NCBI RefSeq assembly: GCF_001895045.1
Contig: NZ_BDAM01000003.1
Span: forward strand, 310,001 to 374,000
Reading direction: 5' to 3'
DNA: 64,000 nucleotides
Origin: Rhodococcus coprophilus NBRC 100603
GTDB taxonomy: Bacteria > Actinomycetota > Actinomycetes > Mycobacteriales > Mycobacteriaceae
Positions 38,352-47,522 of this stretch are shown here, one piece after another; position 1 is the first letter of the stretch, and each line of letters opens with the position of its first letter. Made by a program: the position numbers and the translations under genes. The notes under the pieces were generated by a model. It made no database searches and was not told the DNA's origin. It saw only the letters and a program-made list of their open reading frames with translations.

Positions 38352-39439
38352 TATCGGCCCCCGGCCAGTCTGAGGTAGGCCGCTGCCATTTCGATTCGCA
38401 CCATCGATACCGCAATCTGTTCGAGCACGGGGGGCACCGTGTCGGAGTCGAATTCGCCTACCACCGATACCAGTTCGGCGTCGGGTAGCGCAGCGATACG
38501 ACGTTGCGCCGCGAACCGATCGGAGTCCGTGCTGAACACGAAGACGCGCGCCGGCGGCAGCGGAGCGGGACCGTCCAGCTCCTCGTCGTGGAACAGCGGA
38601 TCGTAGCGTTCACCACTGACCGTCAACGCCTCGAGCAACCGATCACGGGCGACCAGCACGTCGGACAGCGACGCCGCCGACGCGACGACGCCTGCGCTCT
38701 GCAGCAACGACTCCGACGCGTGCCGTGCCAACGCGACCGTGGCCGGCCGGTCTCCGGCCAGGATCACCCGTCGCGACTGCATCCGTACGGCGAGGGATTT
38801 CGCGGGGTTGTGGAACACCTCGTTCGACGGATGATCGCGCAGCGCCTCCTGGTCGACCGCGTCCGCGAGCCGGGCAAGGTCCACCCCGGCGGCGTCTCGG
38901 CGCAGTACGTCGCGCATGACCGCCAGGACCGCGTAGAACACGGCGACGTGCCGGGCCAGCGCATATCGCGTCGGTACCTGCACCCGGGGCGGGAGCAGCA
39001 CCGCCCGGCCGGCGGTGACGGCGCGCACCGGACCTTCGTCCGGCGCATCGACGATCACTTCGGCGCTGCGCCGCAGGGCCGCGTCGATCGATCCGGCCAG
39101 GGCCGGATCGCCTGCGTCGTTCCCCGCCACCACCACGACGTCGAGTGCCCCCACCCACGGAGGTGTTTCGGCAGCGTGCACCAACGGGGCCGACGAGTGC
39201 TCGGCGAACAGCGACAGCACGAGATCGGCGGCGCGACTCGACCGCGAGTCGGTGCCGACGAACACGACGCTGCGTGGCCGCACGTCGACGAGGCGGTCGA
39301 GCGCCTGTTCGTCGACGGCGGTGGCCACCGCCCGGATCTGCGCTCCGCCGAGAGCGGCGCTGCGCAGGACGCCGTCGATGTCTGCTGCGATCACTTCGTC
39401 GACATCGTCGAAGTCGAACAGCGGCGAGGGAGCCGTCAC
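38351..39439 (-). CDS. SIS-domain protein beside manA (Rv3256c/TobH-like)
   Basis: A 362-residue protein resembling the phosphosugar isomerase (SIS) fold: VVFVGTDSRSSRAADLVLSLF and RVILAGDRPATVALARHAS look like the two sugar-phosphate-binding halves. Family members between pmm and manA are called TobH-like or SIS proteins; the exact reaction is unknown. Start GTG 39439 was picked over the longer frame to 39490 because GGAAGG lies eleven bases upstream and the next residues TAPSPLFDFDDVDEVIAADIDG fit relatives. It is the second gene of the pmm-SIS-manA run. Confidence 0.8.
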   Translation of the reverse strand: MTAPSPLFDFDDVDEVIAADIDGVLRSAALGGAQIRAVATAVDEQALDRLVDVRPRSVVFVGTDSRSSRAADLVLSLFAEHSSAPLVHAAETPPWVGALDVVVVAGNDAGDPALAGSIDAALRRSAEVIVDAPDEGPVRAVTAGRAVLLPPRVQVPTRYALARHVAVFYAVLAVMRDVLRRDAAGVDLARLADAVDQEALRDHPSNEVFHNPAKSLAVRMQSRRVILAGDRPATVALARHASESLLQSAGVVASAASLSDVLVARDRLLEALTVSGERYDPLFHDEELDGPAPLPPARVFVFSTDSDRFAAQRRIAALPDAELVSVVGEFDSDTVPPVLEQIAVSMVRIEMAAAYLRLAGGR

Positions 39440-39519
39440 GACCGCGTCACCTTCCTTCCGCCGGCCCGGCCCCACCCCGATGCCGAGCACCTCGATTATT
39501 CCCCGCGCGACGACCTACG

Positions 39520-40890
39520 TCACGCACGCACAACAGCAAGGATCTCCTTCACCAGCGCATCGACCTCGTCCCCGCTGCGGGCCTCCACGTTGAGCCGCAG
39601 CAGCGGCTCGGTGTTCGAGGCGCGGAGATTGAACCATGCATGGTCCGGCAGGTCCACGGTCACGCCGTCGAGGCGGTCGACGGATACGGCGCGGTCGGAG
39701 AACGCGGCGATGACCGCCTCGGTCCGCTCCGCCGCATCGCTCACGGTGGAGTTGATCTCGCCCGACGCCGCGTACCGGTCGTAGGACGCCATCAGGTCGG
39801 AAAGTGTGCCGTCGTGCCCGGCGAGCGCGGCGAGCACGTGCAGCGCCGCGAGCATGCCCGAATCGGCACCCCAGAAATCACGGAAGTAGTAGTGCGCGGA
39901 GTGTTCACCGCCGAAGACGGCGCCGGTCTCGGCCATCTGCTGCTTGATGAACGAATGCCCCACACGGGTGCGCAGCGGGACGCCGCCCTGCTCGAGGACG
40001 AGTTCGGGCACGATCCGGGACGTGATGAGGTTGTGGATGATCGTCGAACCCGGCTCCTTGGCCAGTTCACGACTCGCGACGAGTGCGGTGACCGCCGACG
40101 GAGTGACAGGCTCGCCCCGCTCGTCGACGACGAAACACCGGTCGGCGTCGCCGTCGAACGCCAGGCCCACATCGGCACCCGACTCCACGACCAGCCGCTG
40201 CAGGTCGACGAGGTTGGCGGGGTCGAGGGGGTTCGCCTCGTGGTTGGGGAAGGTGCCGTCGAGTTCGAAGTACAGCGGCACGAGTTCGATGGGCAGCGGA
40301 CCGAACACCGCGGGCACGGTGTGCCCGCCCATTCCGTTCCCGGCGTCGACCGCGACCTTGAGGGGCCGCATCTGCGACAGGTCCACGAGGCCGCGGAGGA
40401 ACGAGGCGTAGTCGTCGAGCACGTCGCGAGTGGTCACGGTGCCGGGGTCACCCTGGAACTGGGGGACACCGTCGACGAGTTCGGCGGAGATGATCGCCAG
40501 ACCCGTCTCCTGCCCGACCGGCTTCGCACCCGCGCGGCACAGCTTGATGCCGTTGTAGGCCGCCGGATTGTGGCTCGCGGTGAACATCGCACCGGGCGCG
40601 TCGAGCAGGCCCGACGCGAAGTACAGCTGGTCGGTGGACGCCAGCCCGATCAGGACGACATCGAGACCCTGTGCGGTGACCCCGTCGGCGAATGCCTGCG
40701 ACAACTTCGGTGACGACTCCCGCATGTCGTGCCCGACAACCACCCGATCGGAGGTCTGCTCGCTCCGGATCAGCCGCGCGAACGACGCGCCGACCTCACG
40801 GACGAAGTCCTCGTCGATCTGCTCCCCCACAACACCTCGGACGTCGTACGCCTTGATCACGGCTGACACCGACTCGGCAGATCTCGCCAC
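39520..40890 (-). CDS. manB: Phosphomannomutase/phosphoglucomutase
   Basis: A 456-residue alpha-D-phosphohexomutase converting mannose-6-P to mannose-1-P. The phosphoserine loop is FTASHNPAAYNGIK, the metal loop DGDADRCFVVD, the sugar loop GGEHSAHYYF and the phosphate loop RASNTEPLLRLNVEA; all four domains are complete. With ManA and ManC it makes GDP-mannose for lipomannan and mannosyl lipids. GTG start at 40890. Corresponds to Rv3257c. Confidence 0.95.
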   Translation of the reverse strand: MARSAESVSAVIKAYDVRGVVGEQIDEDFVREVGASFARLIRSEQTSDRVVVGHDMRESSPKLSQAFADGVTAQGLDVVLIGLASTDQLYFASGLLDAPGAMFTASHNPAAYNGIKLCRAGAKPVGQETGLAIISAELVDGVPQFQGDPGTVTTRDVLDDYASFLRGLVDLSQMRPLKVAVDAGNGMGGHTVPAVFGPLPIELVPLYFELDGTFPNHEANPLDPANLVDLQRLVVESGADVGLAFDGDADRCFVVDERGEPVTPSAVTALVASRELAKEPGSTIIHNLITSRIVPELVLEQGGVPLRTRVGHSFIKQQMAETGAVFGGEHSAHYYFRDFWGADSGMLAALHVLAALAGHDGTLSDLMASYDRYAASGEINSTVSDAAERTEAVIAAFSDRAVSVDRLDGVTVDLPDHAWFNLRASNTEPLLRLNVEARSGDEVDALVKEILAVVRA

Positions 40891-40968
40891 TTGTTCCGCT
40901 CCTGCTACTCGACTTCGAGCCGCGCCATCCTGCGTGACACGGCCCGTGGTCAGCCTAGTGGGACGCCG

Positions 40969-41364
40969 TCAGGATGTCGGGTCGGGAAGGACTCGCAGGT
41001 GACCGCGGCGTCCTGTACGGCCGGTGGGCGCGACGGCGACGCGGTGGGAGCTTTCGGATTGCTCGGCGTCGGTTTCGCCACGGGCACGCTCACCGAGTCC
41101 GGCTTCCCGCACGGCCTCGGCCAGCGCTGTGAGGTCGTCCTCGTCCGGCGTACCCGACGAGAAGGCGCCTTCGTATCGCACCAGCTCCCAGCCCTTCGGA
41201 GCGGTGATTCGCGAACCGTGCGTATCGCACAGGTCCCACGAATGAGGTTCGGCAACGGTGGCCAGCGGCCCGACGACAGCGGTGGAATCCGAGTACACGT
41301 AGGTCAGCGTCGCAACAGCTGGGTTCTTGCACCCAGGCCGGCAGCATCGACGCAGTGTTCTCAC
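40969..41364 (-). CDS. DUF3499 family protein
   Basis: A 131-residue actinobacterial protein of unknown function. Conserved cysteines and histidine in CCRPGC near 7-12 and LCDTHGSRITAP near 46 suggest a zinc-binding module. The last 50 residues are low-complexity. GTG at 41364. It lies between pmm and the zincin-like gene, as Rv3258c does in M. tuberculosis; it and the next gene are divergent with 89 bases between them. Confidence 0.85.
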   Translation of the reverse strand: MRTLRRCCRPGCKNPAVATLTYVYSDSTAVVGPLATVAEPHSWDLCDTHGSRITAPKGWELVRYEGAFSSGTPDEDDLTALAEAVREAGLGERARGETDAEQSESSHRVAVAPTGRTGRRGHLRVLPDPTS

Positions 41365-41440
41365 GGTAGGGAGCGTAGCGCGCCGCGGTCCCGGCGACTA
41401 TTCGGACACACCGTTTCGAGCCGACGGAATTTTCGTGTCG

Positions 41441-41446
41441 TACTGT
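41441..41446 (+). promoter_or_regulatory. -10 box for leaderless zincin-like gene
   Basis: TACTGT, seven bases before the ATG at 41454, no ribosome site. Confidence 0.5.
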
Positions 41447-41453
41447 CCACTAC

Positions 41454-41951
41454 ATGGCCCGTGCACGTCGTTCCCGCCCGCTCTCGTCCCGCTCCGTGAC
41501 GAGGCGTGGCCGGGGAATTCGCGGACCGGTGTTCCCGCACGAGCTGCCGGTGTGGAAATCGAGGGCGGAGAAATTCGACCTTCTCGTACTGACCGCATTC
41601 GCGCCGATCGACGCGCGGTGGCACAAGAGGCTCACCAAACTCGATATCGCGGTGGACGAGGTGCCCAAGATCCGCGCGCGTGATCCCGACACGGTCAACT
41701 GGCCGGACGAGGTCGTCGCCGACGGACCGGTGCCGCTGTCGCGTCTCGTGCCGGCGGGCATCGACCGTCGCGGTGCCGCGACGCGGGCCCGCATCGTGCT
41801 GTTCCGGCGTCCCCTCGAGCTGCGCGCGAAAGATCCCGAGGATCTCGCGGACCTCGTGCACGACGTCCTGGTGCACCAGGTCGCCACCTATCTCGGCATC
41901 GAACCGGAAGTCGTCGACCCCGAACTCGGAGGACTCGACGACGAGGAATGA
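41454..41951 (+). CDS. Zincin-like metallopeptidase family protein with degenerate active site (Rv3259-like)
   Basis: A 165-residue protein with a basic 20-residue leader and a domain of the type I zincin-like family. Where active relatives have HExxH followed by H, F and G, this protein reads VHQVATYLGIEPE: glutamine replaces the catalytic glutamate and threonine the second zinc histidine. It is therefore unlikely to cleave peptides and may be a binding protein. The acidic ending DPELGGLDDEE is conserved in length. Start ATG 41454 probably leaderless. A terminator hairpin separates it from whiB2. Confidence 0.75.
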   Translation: MARARRSRPLSSRSVTRRGRGIRGPVFPHELPVWKSRAEKFDLLVLTAFAPIDARWHKRLTKLDIAVDEVPKIRARDPDTVNWPDEVVADGPVPLSRLVPAGIDRRGAATRARIVLFRRPLELRAKDPEDLADLVHDVLVHQVATYLGIEPEVVDPELGGLDDEE

Positions 41952-42017
41952 GCGGAGCCCGAACGTCGACCGCTCCTCGATTCCGAAGTGCCCGATTCGA
42001 GAACACCGGATATACGA

Positions 42018-42058
42018 AAGGCCGGGTTGCCCCGACCCCCGTCGGACAACCCGGCCTT
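42018..42058. terminator. Bidirectional terminator between zincin-like gene and whiB2
   Basis: AAGGCCGGGTTG pairs with CAACCCGGCCTT, extended inward by CCGAC/GTCGG past one mismatch. It lies between convergent genes. Confidence 0.82.
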
Positions 42059-42123
42059 CGTCGCACGGCTTTACGGGATTACCGGACTCGGGCCCGAACT
42101 CCCCGTACCGGACCCTGCCCCCG

Positions 42124-42471
42124 TCAGATGATGCCGCGCTTGAGACGCCGCCGTTCCCTTTCCGACAGTCCGCCCCAAATTCCGAACCGTTCGTCGTTGG
42201 CGAGGGCGTATTCGAGGCATTCGCCCCGAACTTCACACCCCAGGCAGATGCGCTTGGCCTCCCGCGTGGAACCACCCTTCTCGGGGAAGAATGCCTCCGG
42301 GTCGGTCTGCGCGCAGAGCGCACGCTCCTGCCACTGCTCGTCGCCTTCCATGAGGTCGCCGAATCCCGAAACGAGATTCAGGATCGGTGCCCCACTGTCC
42401 GGCTCGTCACAGACACCCTCGACTGCAGTTCCGATTCGAACGATCTCGAATCCCTCGCGCTCGTCGGCCAT
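42124..42471 (-). CDS. whiB2: WhiB2, iron-sulfur transcription factor (WhiB/WhmD)
   Basis: A 115-residue Wbl protein essential for septation in mycobacteria (WhmD). Cluster ligands are C53, C76, C79 and C85 in ALCAQTD, ICLGC and GEC; FGIWGG is the sigma-binding turn and RERRRLKRGII the DNA-binding tail. C21 is extra. From ALCAQTDPEAFFPEKGG on it is near-identical to WhiB2. Start ATG 42471 is supported by GAGGAGG six bases away; the frame continues 47 codons further but without family similarity. The upstream promoter has three GACAC boxes. Confidence 0.94.
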   Translation of the reverse strand: MADEREGFEIVRIGTAVEGVCDEPDSGAPILNLVSGFGDLMEGDEQWQERALCAQTDPEAFFPEKGGSTREAKRICLGCEVRGECLEYALANDERFGIWGGLSERERRRLKRGII

Positions 42472-42591
42472 AGGTCGCCTCCTCAACTGCAGCGCCGATC
42501 TTCGGACCGGGGATCTCCCCCGCCGGCCACCCGTCGAACCTTCGTTCGAATGCGGGTCCCCGCAGTCGATCTCGATCCGAAAACTCGGAAT

Positions 42592-42624
42592 GACACGTAT
42601 GTGATTAGACACGTCGGGCGTGTC
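42592..42624 (-). promoter_or_regulatory. Three GACAC boxes at the whiB2 promoter (WhiA-like motif)
   Basis: GACAC at 42592-42596 and 42608-42612, and GTGTC (its complement) at 42620-42624. The latter two form GACACG-TCGGG-CGTGTC between -10 and -35. GACAC is the known Streptomyces WhiA recognition motif. Confidence 0.5.
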
Positions 42625-42632
42625 GCGGTCAA
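42604..42632 (-). promoter_or_regulatory. whiB2 promoter
   Basis: Minus strand TTGACC (42632-42627), 17-base spacer, TCTAAT (42609-42604): a strong primary-sigma promoter. The leader would be about 125 bases. Confidence 0.7.
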
Positions 42633-42717
42633 GCTGTGCGGCATCTGTCGCTTACCATCGACGACTTTGCCACTTCCGGTTTAGGACGTCACTGAACCGG
42701 GTACGGGCCGCACCGCC

Positions 42718-42723
42718 TAGGCT
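42718..42723 (+). promoter_or_regulatory. -10 box for leaderless fbiA
   Basis: TAGGCT six bases before the GTG at 42730; same hexamer as at 6145 and 52374. Confidence 0.6.
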
Positions 42724-42729
42724 TGCCCC

Positions 42730-43719
42730 GTGAATGTGACTGTATTGGTCGGAGGTGTCGGTGGGGCCCGTTTTCTCACAGGTCTGCGCCAACTTCTCGG
42801 CATTTCCCCCGGCTCCGACACGAATCCGGACGCACCCCACCGGATCACCGCGATCGTCAACGTGGGTGACGACGTCTGGATGCACGGGCTGAGGATCTGC
42901 CCCGACCTCGACACCTGCATGTACACCCTCGGCGGCGGAATCGACACCGACCGTGGATGGGGACGCGTCGACGAAACGTGGAATGCCAAGGAGGAACTCG
43001 CCGCGTACGGCGCGGTTCCCGACTGGTTCGGCCTCGGCGACCGCGACATCGCCACCCACCTGATCCGTACCCAGATGCTGCGCACCGGATATCCGCTCTC
43101 CGCGGTGACCGAAGCCCTGTGCACGCGCTGGAAGCCCGGCGTGACCCTTCTGCCCGTGACCGACGACCGCAGCGAAACACACGTGGTGATCACCGATCCC
43201 GCGGACGGCATGCAACGTGCGATCCACTTCGAAGAGTGGTGGGTCCGCTACCGGGCGCAGGTTCCCACGCACAGTTTCGCGCACATCGGCGCTGACGAGG
43301 CGAAGCCCGCACCCGGAGTGCTCGAAGCGATCGAGAACGCGGACGCGGTGGTGCTGGCGCCGTCCAACCCCGTCGTGAGTGTCGGCGCGATCCTTGCCGT
43401 TCCCGGCGTGCGCGGCGCGCTGCGGACGACGAAGGCGAAGGTCGTCGGCCTGTCCCCCGTCATCGGCGGCAAACCGCTGCGCGGCATGGCCGATGCATGC
43501 CTCGACGTGATCGGCGTCGACACCACCGCGGAAGCCGTCGGCCGTCACTACGGCAGTCGCAGCGGAACGGGCATCCTCGACGGGTGGCTGGTGCACAGCA
43601 CCGACAGCGCCGACGTCCCCGGCGTCCAGGTGCGATCCGTTCCCCTCCTCATGACCGACCCCGACGCGACCGCCGACATGGCGCGCGCCGCTCTGGAACT
43701 CGCTGGAGTGACCCTGTGA
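42730..43719 (+). CDS. fbiA: FbiA, F420 biosynthesis transferase (CofD)
   Basis: A 329-residue enzyme that couples a phosphoenolpyruvate- or lactate-derived GPP compound to the deazaflavin Fo, giving (dehydro-)F420-0. The glycine loop [15 protein letters not shown] is at the N-terminus; metal and substrate blocks [19 protein letters not shown] and [19 protein letters not shown] are intact. GTG start, probably leaderless. Translationally coupled to fbiB by a TGATG junction. F420 serves redox enzymes and nitro-drug activation in this order. Confidence 0.95.
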   Translation: MNVTVLVGGVGGARFLTGLRQLLGISPGSDTNPDAPHRITAIVNVGDDVWMHGLRICPDLDTCMYTLGGGIDTDRGWGRVDETWNAKEELAAYGAVPDWFGLGDRDIATHLIRTQMLRTGYPLSAVTEALCTRWKPGVTLLPVTDDRSETHVVITDPADGMQRAIHFEEWWVRYRAQVPTHSFAHIGADEAKPAPGVLEAIENADAVVLAPSNPVVSVGAILAVPGVRGALRTTKAKVVGLSPVIGGKPLRGMADACLDVIGVDTTAEAVGRHYGSRSGTGILDGWLVHSTDSADVPGVQVRSVPLLMTDPDATADMARAALELAGVTL

Positions 43720-45089
43720 TGTCCCCCGACGCCGCTCCGCACACGTCCGTGCGTGACCACGCTCCCGGCGGCCCCGTCGAAATCCTGCCGGTGGCCGGGC
43801 TTCCGGAGTTCCGCCCCGGGGACGATCTCGCCGGCGCAGTCGCCGGCGCCGCGCCGTGGCTGGCCGACGGCGACGTCCTCGTCGTCACGAGCAAGGTGAT
43901 CTCCAAGGTCGAAGGACGGATCGTCCCGGCGCCCACCGATCCCGACGCGCGCGACGCACTGCGACGCCGCCTCGTCGACCAGGAAGCGGTGCGCGTGCTC
44001 GCCCGCAAGGGCCGCACCCTCATCACCGAGAACCGCCTCGGCATCGTGCAGGCCGCGTCGGGGATCGACGGTTCCAACGTCGACAACGCCGAACTCGCGC
44101 TCCTCCCCGAGAATCCCGACGCGAGCGCGGCGGCGCTTCGCGACCGGCTTTCGGCGCTGCTCGGCGTCACCGTCGCGGTCGTAGTGACCGACACGATGGG
44201 CCGTGCCTGGCGGAACGGCCAGACCGACGCCGCCATCGGTTCCGCCGGGCTGCCGGTGCTGCACGAATACGCCGGCTCGCGCGACAGCCAGGGCAACGAA
44301 CTTCTCGTCACGGCGGTCGCCCTCGCCGACGAGATCGCCGCCGCGGGCGATCTCGTGAAAGGAAAGCTCGGCGGCGTGCCCGTGGCGGTCGTGCGCGGGC
44401 TCGACCTCCCCGACGACGGATCCGATGCCCGCGCGCTCATCCGCAGCGGCGACGAGGACCTCTTCTGGCTCGGCACTGCCGAAGCTCTCGACCGGGGACG
44501 CCGTGAGGCGTTGCTGTTGCGACGCTCGATTCGCGAATTCGCTTCCGAGCCCGTCGATCCCGAGGATCTTCGCGAGGCGGTCGCGGATGCGCTCACCGCC
44601 CCGGCACCGCACCACACCCGTCCGGTGCGATTCGTGTGGGTCCGCACCGAGCAGGTCCGGCGACGGCTGCTCGACGCCATGCGCGAGCAGTGGGCCGCGG
44701 ACCTCGAACGTGACGGACTCGATGCGGTGGCGATCGAGCGACGACTCTCGCGCGGCGCGATTCTCTACGACGCCCCGGAGATCGTCGTCCCGTTCTGGGT
44801 GCCGGACGGCGCACACCACTACCCCGACGCGGGACGAACCGCCGCCGAGGCAACGATGTTCACGGTCGCGGCGGGAGCCGCAGTCCAGGGCTTGCTCGTC
44901 GCGCTCGCCACCCGCGGGCTCGGCAGCTGCTGGATCGGTTCGACGATCTTCGCACCCCAGGTGGTCCGCGACGAACTTGGACTGCCGGCCGACTGGTCAC
45001 CGCTCGGCGCTGTCGCGGTGGGATATCCCCTCGACGACCCGACGCCGCGGGACCCCGCCGATCCCGGACACGCACTCGTGGAGCTGTAG
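43719..45089 (+). CDS. fbiB: FbiB, bifunctional F420 gamma-glutamyl ligase / FMN reductase
   Basis: A 456-residue fusion. The N-terminal CofE-like half (1-245) ligates glutamates to F420-0, with [15 protein letters not shown], the GIDGSNVD block and [15 protein letters not shown]. The C-terminal half (250-456) is a nitroreductase-fold FMN domain beginning RRSIREFA and ending GLGSCWIG and AVGYP; in mycobacteria it reduces dehydro-F420-0. ATG 43719 overlaps the fbiA stop; GTG 43716 is an equivalent alternative. The Nudix gene follows after two bases. Confidence 0.95.
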   Translation: MSPDAAPHTSVRDHAPGGPVEILPVAGLPEFRPGDDLAGAVAGAAPWLADGDVLVVTSKVISKVEGRIVPAPTDPDARDALRRRLVDQEAVRVLARKGRTLITENRLGIVQAASGIDGSNVDNAELALLPENPDASAAALRDRLSALLGVTVAVVVTDTMGRAWRNGQTDAAIGSAGLPVLHEYAGSRDSQGNELLVTAVALADEIAAAGDLVKGKLGGVPVAVVRGLDLPDDGSDARALIRSGDEDLFWLGTAEALDRGRREALLLRRSIREFASEPVDPEDLREAVADALTAPAPHHTRPVRFVWVRTEQVRRRLLDAMREQWAADLERDGLDAVAIERRLSRGAILYDAPEIVVPFWVPDGAHHYPDAGRTAAEATMFTVAAGAAVQGLLVALATRGLGSCWIGSTIFAPQVVRDELGLPADWSPLGAVAVGYPLDDPTPRDPADPGHALVEL

Positions 45090-45091
45090 CG

Positions 45092-45643
45092 ATGTCGTCA
45101 CGTTCCCTGCACCGATCGGCGGTCGAGGTGCTCACCGCGTGGAGTCCCGACTCCGCCGACGCGGACTCGTTGCGGCACACCATGCTCGCATTCCTCGACT
45201 CCGCACCGGACGGGTGCATGCGCGCACACGTCCCGGGCCATATCACCGCGTCGTCGCTCGTCCTCGACGCCGACCACCGCAACGTGCTCCTCACGTTGCA
45301 CCCCAGGGTGGGCCGCTGGATCCAGCTCGGCGGGCACTGCGAGGAGTCCGACGAGACGGTGGTCGACGCGGCGCTCCGCGAAGCCACCGAGGAGTCGGGA
45401 ATCGGCGGTCTGCGAATCGACGCCGAACTGCTGTCCGCGCACACGCATCCGATCACGTGCTCACTGGGTGTGCCGACCCGTCACCTCGACCTGCGGTTCC
45501 TGGTGACGGCGCCCGCCGGTGCGGAACCGGTGCGCAGCGACGAGTCGACCGACCTGCGCTGGTGGCCGGTCGACGACCTCCCGCCAGGTGCCGAGCACGA
45601 GACGATCGACCACCTGGTCCGGCTCGCGGCTGCGCGACGCTGA
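45092..45643 (+). CDS. Nudix hydrolase
   Basis: A 183-residue protein whose Nudix box reads GGHCEESDETVVDAALREATEESGI. The REATEESGI half is canonical, but one additional residue lies between the glycine and the glutamate, as in the GGHCDGD-type subfamily. The substrate (nucleoside diphosphate derivative) is unknown. It starts two bases after the fbiB stop and is cotranscribed with fbiAB, which may hint at clearing a nucleotide by-product, though this is inference. It converges with the SGNH gene. Confidence 0.88.
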   Translation: MSSRSLHRSAVEVLTAWSPDSADADSLRHTMLAFLDSAPDGCMRAHVPGHITASSLVLDADHRNVLLTLHPRVGRWIQLGGHCEESDETVVDAALREATEESGIGGLRIDAELLSAHTHPITCSLGVPTRHLDLRFLVTAPAGAEPVRSDESTDLRWWPVDDLPPGAEHETIDHLVRLAAARR

Positions 45644-45661
45644 TGTCGCGCAGCCTCCGGG

Positions 45662-46426
45662 CTATACCCCGATCGGGGTGAGCGCCGGGTATTTGGGCGT
45701 GATGCCGTCGCCGGACGAGAGTCCGCGCACGCGGCGTCCCACCCACGGGATGAGGAATTCGCGCATCCAGCGCCGGTCGTCGGCGCGCTGCGCAGCGGGC
45801 GTGAGGGGCACGGGCTCGTCGAGCTGCACGAGTGGGAGCGTGTGCGGGACGTCGAGCACGTCGAGGACCCTGAGCGCCATGTTGTGGTGTCCGGCCGGCG
45901 ACAGGTGCAACCGGTCGTCGTCCCACATCCGCAGATCGCGGTATTCCGAGAACCGCCAGAAGTCGACGATGGTCGCGCCGTGCCGGTCGGCGATCTCGCG
46001 GATCAGTTCGTTGTAGACGGCCCAGCGGCCACGCAGCGCCCCGAAGACCGGAGCCCAGCTTCCGTCGTACGCCGTCCACATCAGTATCCGGGCGCCGGTG
46101 GCGGCGAGCCGGCCGATCGCCTCGTCGTAGTCGGCGGCTAGCTCGTCGAAGTGGACCTTCGGTCGCATCAGGTTGTTGCCACCGGCGTAGATGGTGACGA
46201 GATCGGGTCGCATCGCCACGGCCGTGCCGACCTGTTCGTCGATGATCGGGCGCAGCAGCCGTCCCCGGATCGCGAGATTCGCGTAGCCGAAGTCCTCGCT
46301 CGCGAGGGCAAGCTGCCCGGCCACGAGATCGGCCCAGCCGCGCAAACCGTTGGGGCGGGACGGATCCGCATCCCCGACACCCTCGGTGAACGAATCACCC
46401 AGTGCCACATAACGTTCGAATGCCAC
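45662..46426 (-). CDS. SGNH/GDSL-type esterase
   Basis: A 254-residue hydrolase. Block I is ALGDSFTEGVGD with the nucleophilic serine near residue 12, the glycine block is ANLAIRGR, block III is IYAGGNNLMRP with asparagine, and block V is DRLHLSPAGH with the catalytic Asp-x-x-His. No signal peptide is evident, so it is probably cytosolic or released by other means. The acyl substrate is unknown. GTG 46426 has GAGAGG upstream. It slightly overlaps in position the end of manC (stop 46437 lies 10 bases upstream), so the two are cotranscribed. Confidence 0.88.
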   Translation of the reverse strand: MAFERYVALGDSFTEGVGDADPSRPNGLRGWADLVAGQLALASEDFGYANLAIRGRLLRPIIDEQVGTAVAMRPDLVTIYAGGNNLMRPKVHFDELAADYDEAIGRLAATGARILMWTAYDGSWAPVFGALRGRWAVYNELIREIADRHGATIVDFWRFSEYRDLRMWDDDRLHLSPAGHHNMALRVLDVLDVPHTLPLVQLDEPVPLTPAAQRADDRRWMREFLIPWVGRRVRGLSSGDGITPKYPALTPIGV

Positions 46427-46436
46427 TTGAAACCTC

Positions 46437-47522
46437 TCACACATCCGTGCTGAACCGGATGCCCCCGTCCGGGAGCTTCACCCCCGGCCACACCCGCGCA
46501 CCGCGCAGCAATTCGCATCGAGCACCGACGTCGGCACCGTCACCGATCACACCGTCCCGGATCAACGCCCGCGGGCCGACGCGCACGCCGAACCCGATGA
46601 TGGTCCGTTCGATCACCGCACCGGCCTCGATCCGGGCGCCGTCGAAGACGACCGCGCCGTCCAGTCGTGCGCCCGCACCGATCTCCGCTCCCCGGCCCAC
46701 GACCGTGCCGCCGATGAGCAGTGCCCCCGGACCGATCGAGGCGCTCGGATGCACCAGCGACTCACCGCGAGCGCCTTCCAGCGCCGGCGAGGGGGCGATT
46801 CCGCGCACCAGGTCGGCGGATCCGCGCACGAAGTCCTCCGGCGTTCCCATGTCGCGCCAGTAGGCGGCGTCGACGTGCCCGAAGACGCGTTTGCCTTCGG
46901 TGAGCAGCGCCGGAAAGACCTCCCGCTCGACCGACACCGGCCGTCCCGCCGGGATCTGCTCGATGATCTCCCGCCGGAACACGTAGCAACCCGCGTTGAT
47001 CTGGTCCGTCGGCGGATCCTGAGTCTTCTCGAGGAACGCCGTCACGCGCCCGTCGGCGTCGGTCGGCACACATCCGAAGGCGCGCGGATCGCCGACCCGC
47101 ACCAGATGCATCGTCACGTCCGCCTCGTTGCGCACGTGCGTGTCGAGCACGGCGCCGAGGTCGGTGCCGCCGAGCACGTCGCCGTTGAACACCATAATGT
47201 TGTCACCGCGCAACTTGGGCAGCACGTTGCGGATACCGCCGCCGGTACCCAGAGGCTCGGATTCGGTCACGTACTCGATCTCGAGCCCGAAGTCCGAACC
47301 GTCGGCGAAGTGTTCCTCGAACACCTCGGCCTTGAACGAGGTGCCCAGCACCACGTGCTTGATCCCGGCCTCGCGGATCCGGGCGAGCAGATGAACCAGA
47401 AACGGCACACCGGCTGTCGGCAACATGGGCTTCGGCGCGGACAGCGTCAACGGACGCAGGCGTGTTCCCTTGCCGCCCACCAGAATCACCGCATCGGTCT
47501 GCGGTGCTGCAGCACTGGTCAT
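46437..47522 (-). CDS. manC: Mannose-1-phosphate guanylyltransferase
   Basis: A 361-residue enzyme forming GDP-mannose from GTP and mannose-1-P. The nucleotidyl loop is VGGKGTRLRPLT, with PKPMLPTAGVPFL; MVFNGDVL holds the metal aspartate, and WRDMGTPEDF is conserved. The C-terminal third is a left-handed beta-helix of hexapeptide repeats (IGPGALLIGGTVVGRGAEIGAG). Corresponds to Rv3264c. The ATG overlaps the wbbL stop by four bases, tying GDP-mannose supply to the linker rhamnosyltransferase. Confidence 0.93.
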   Translation of the reverse strand: MTSAAAPQTDAVILVGGKGTRLRPLTLSAPKPMLPTAGVPFLVHLLARIREAGIKHVVLGTSFKAEVFEEHFADGSDFGLEIEYVTESEPLGTGGGIRNVLPKLRGDNIMVFNGDVLGGTDLGAVLDTHVRNEADVTMHLVRVGDPRAFGCVPTDADGRVTAFLEKTQDPPTDQINAGCYVFRREIIEQIPAGRPVSVEREVFPALLTEGKRVFGHVDAAYWRDMGTPEDFVRGSADLVRGIAPSPALEGARGESLVHPSASIGPGALLIGGTVVGRGAEIGAGARLDGAVVFDGARIEAGAVIERTIIGFGVRVGPRALIRDGVIGDGADVGARCELLRGARVWPGVKLPDGGIRFSTDV

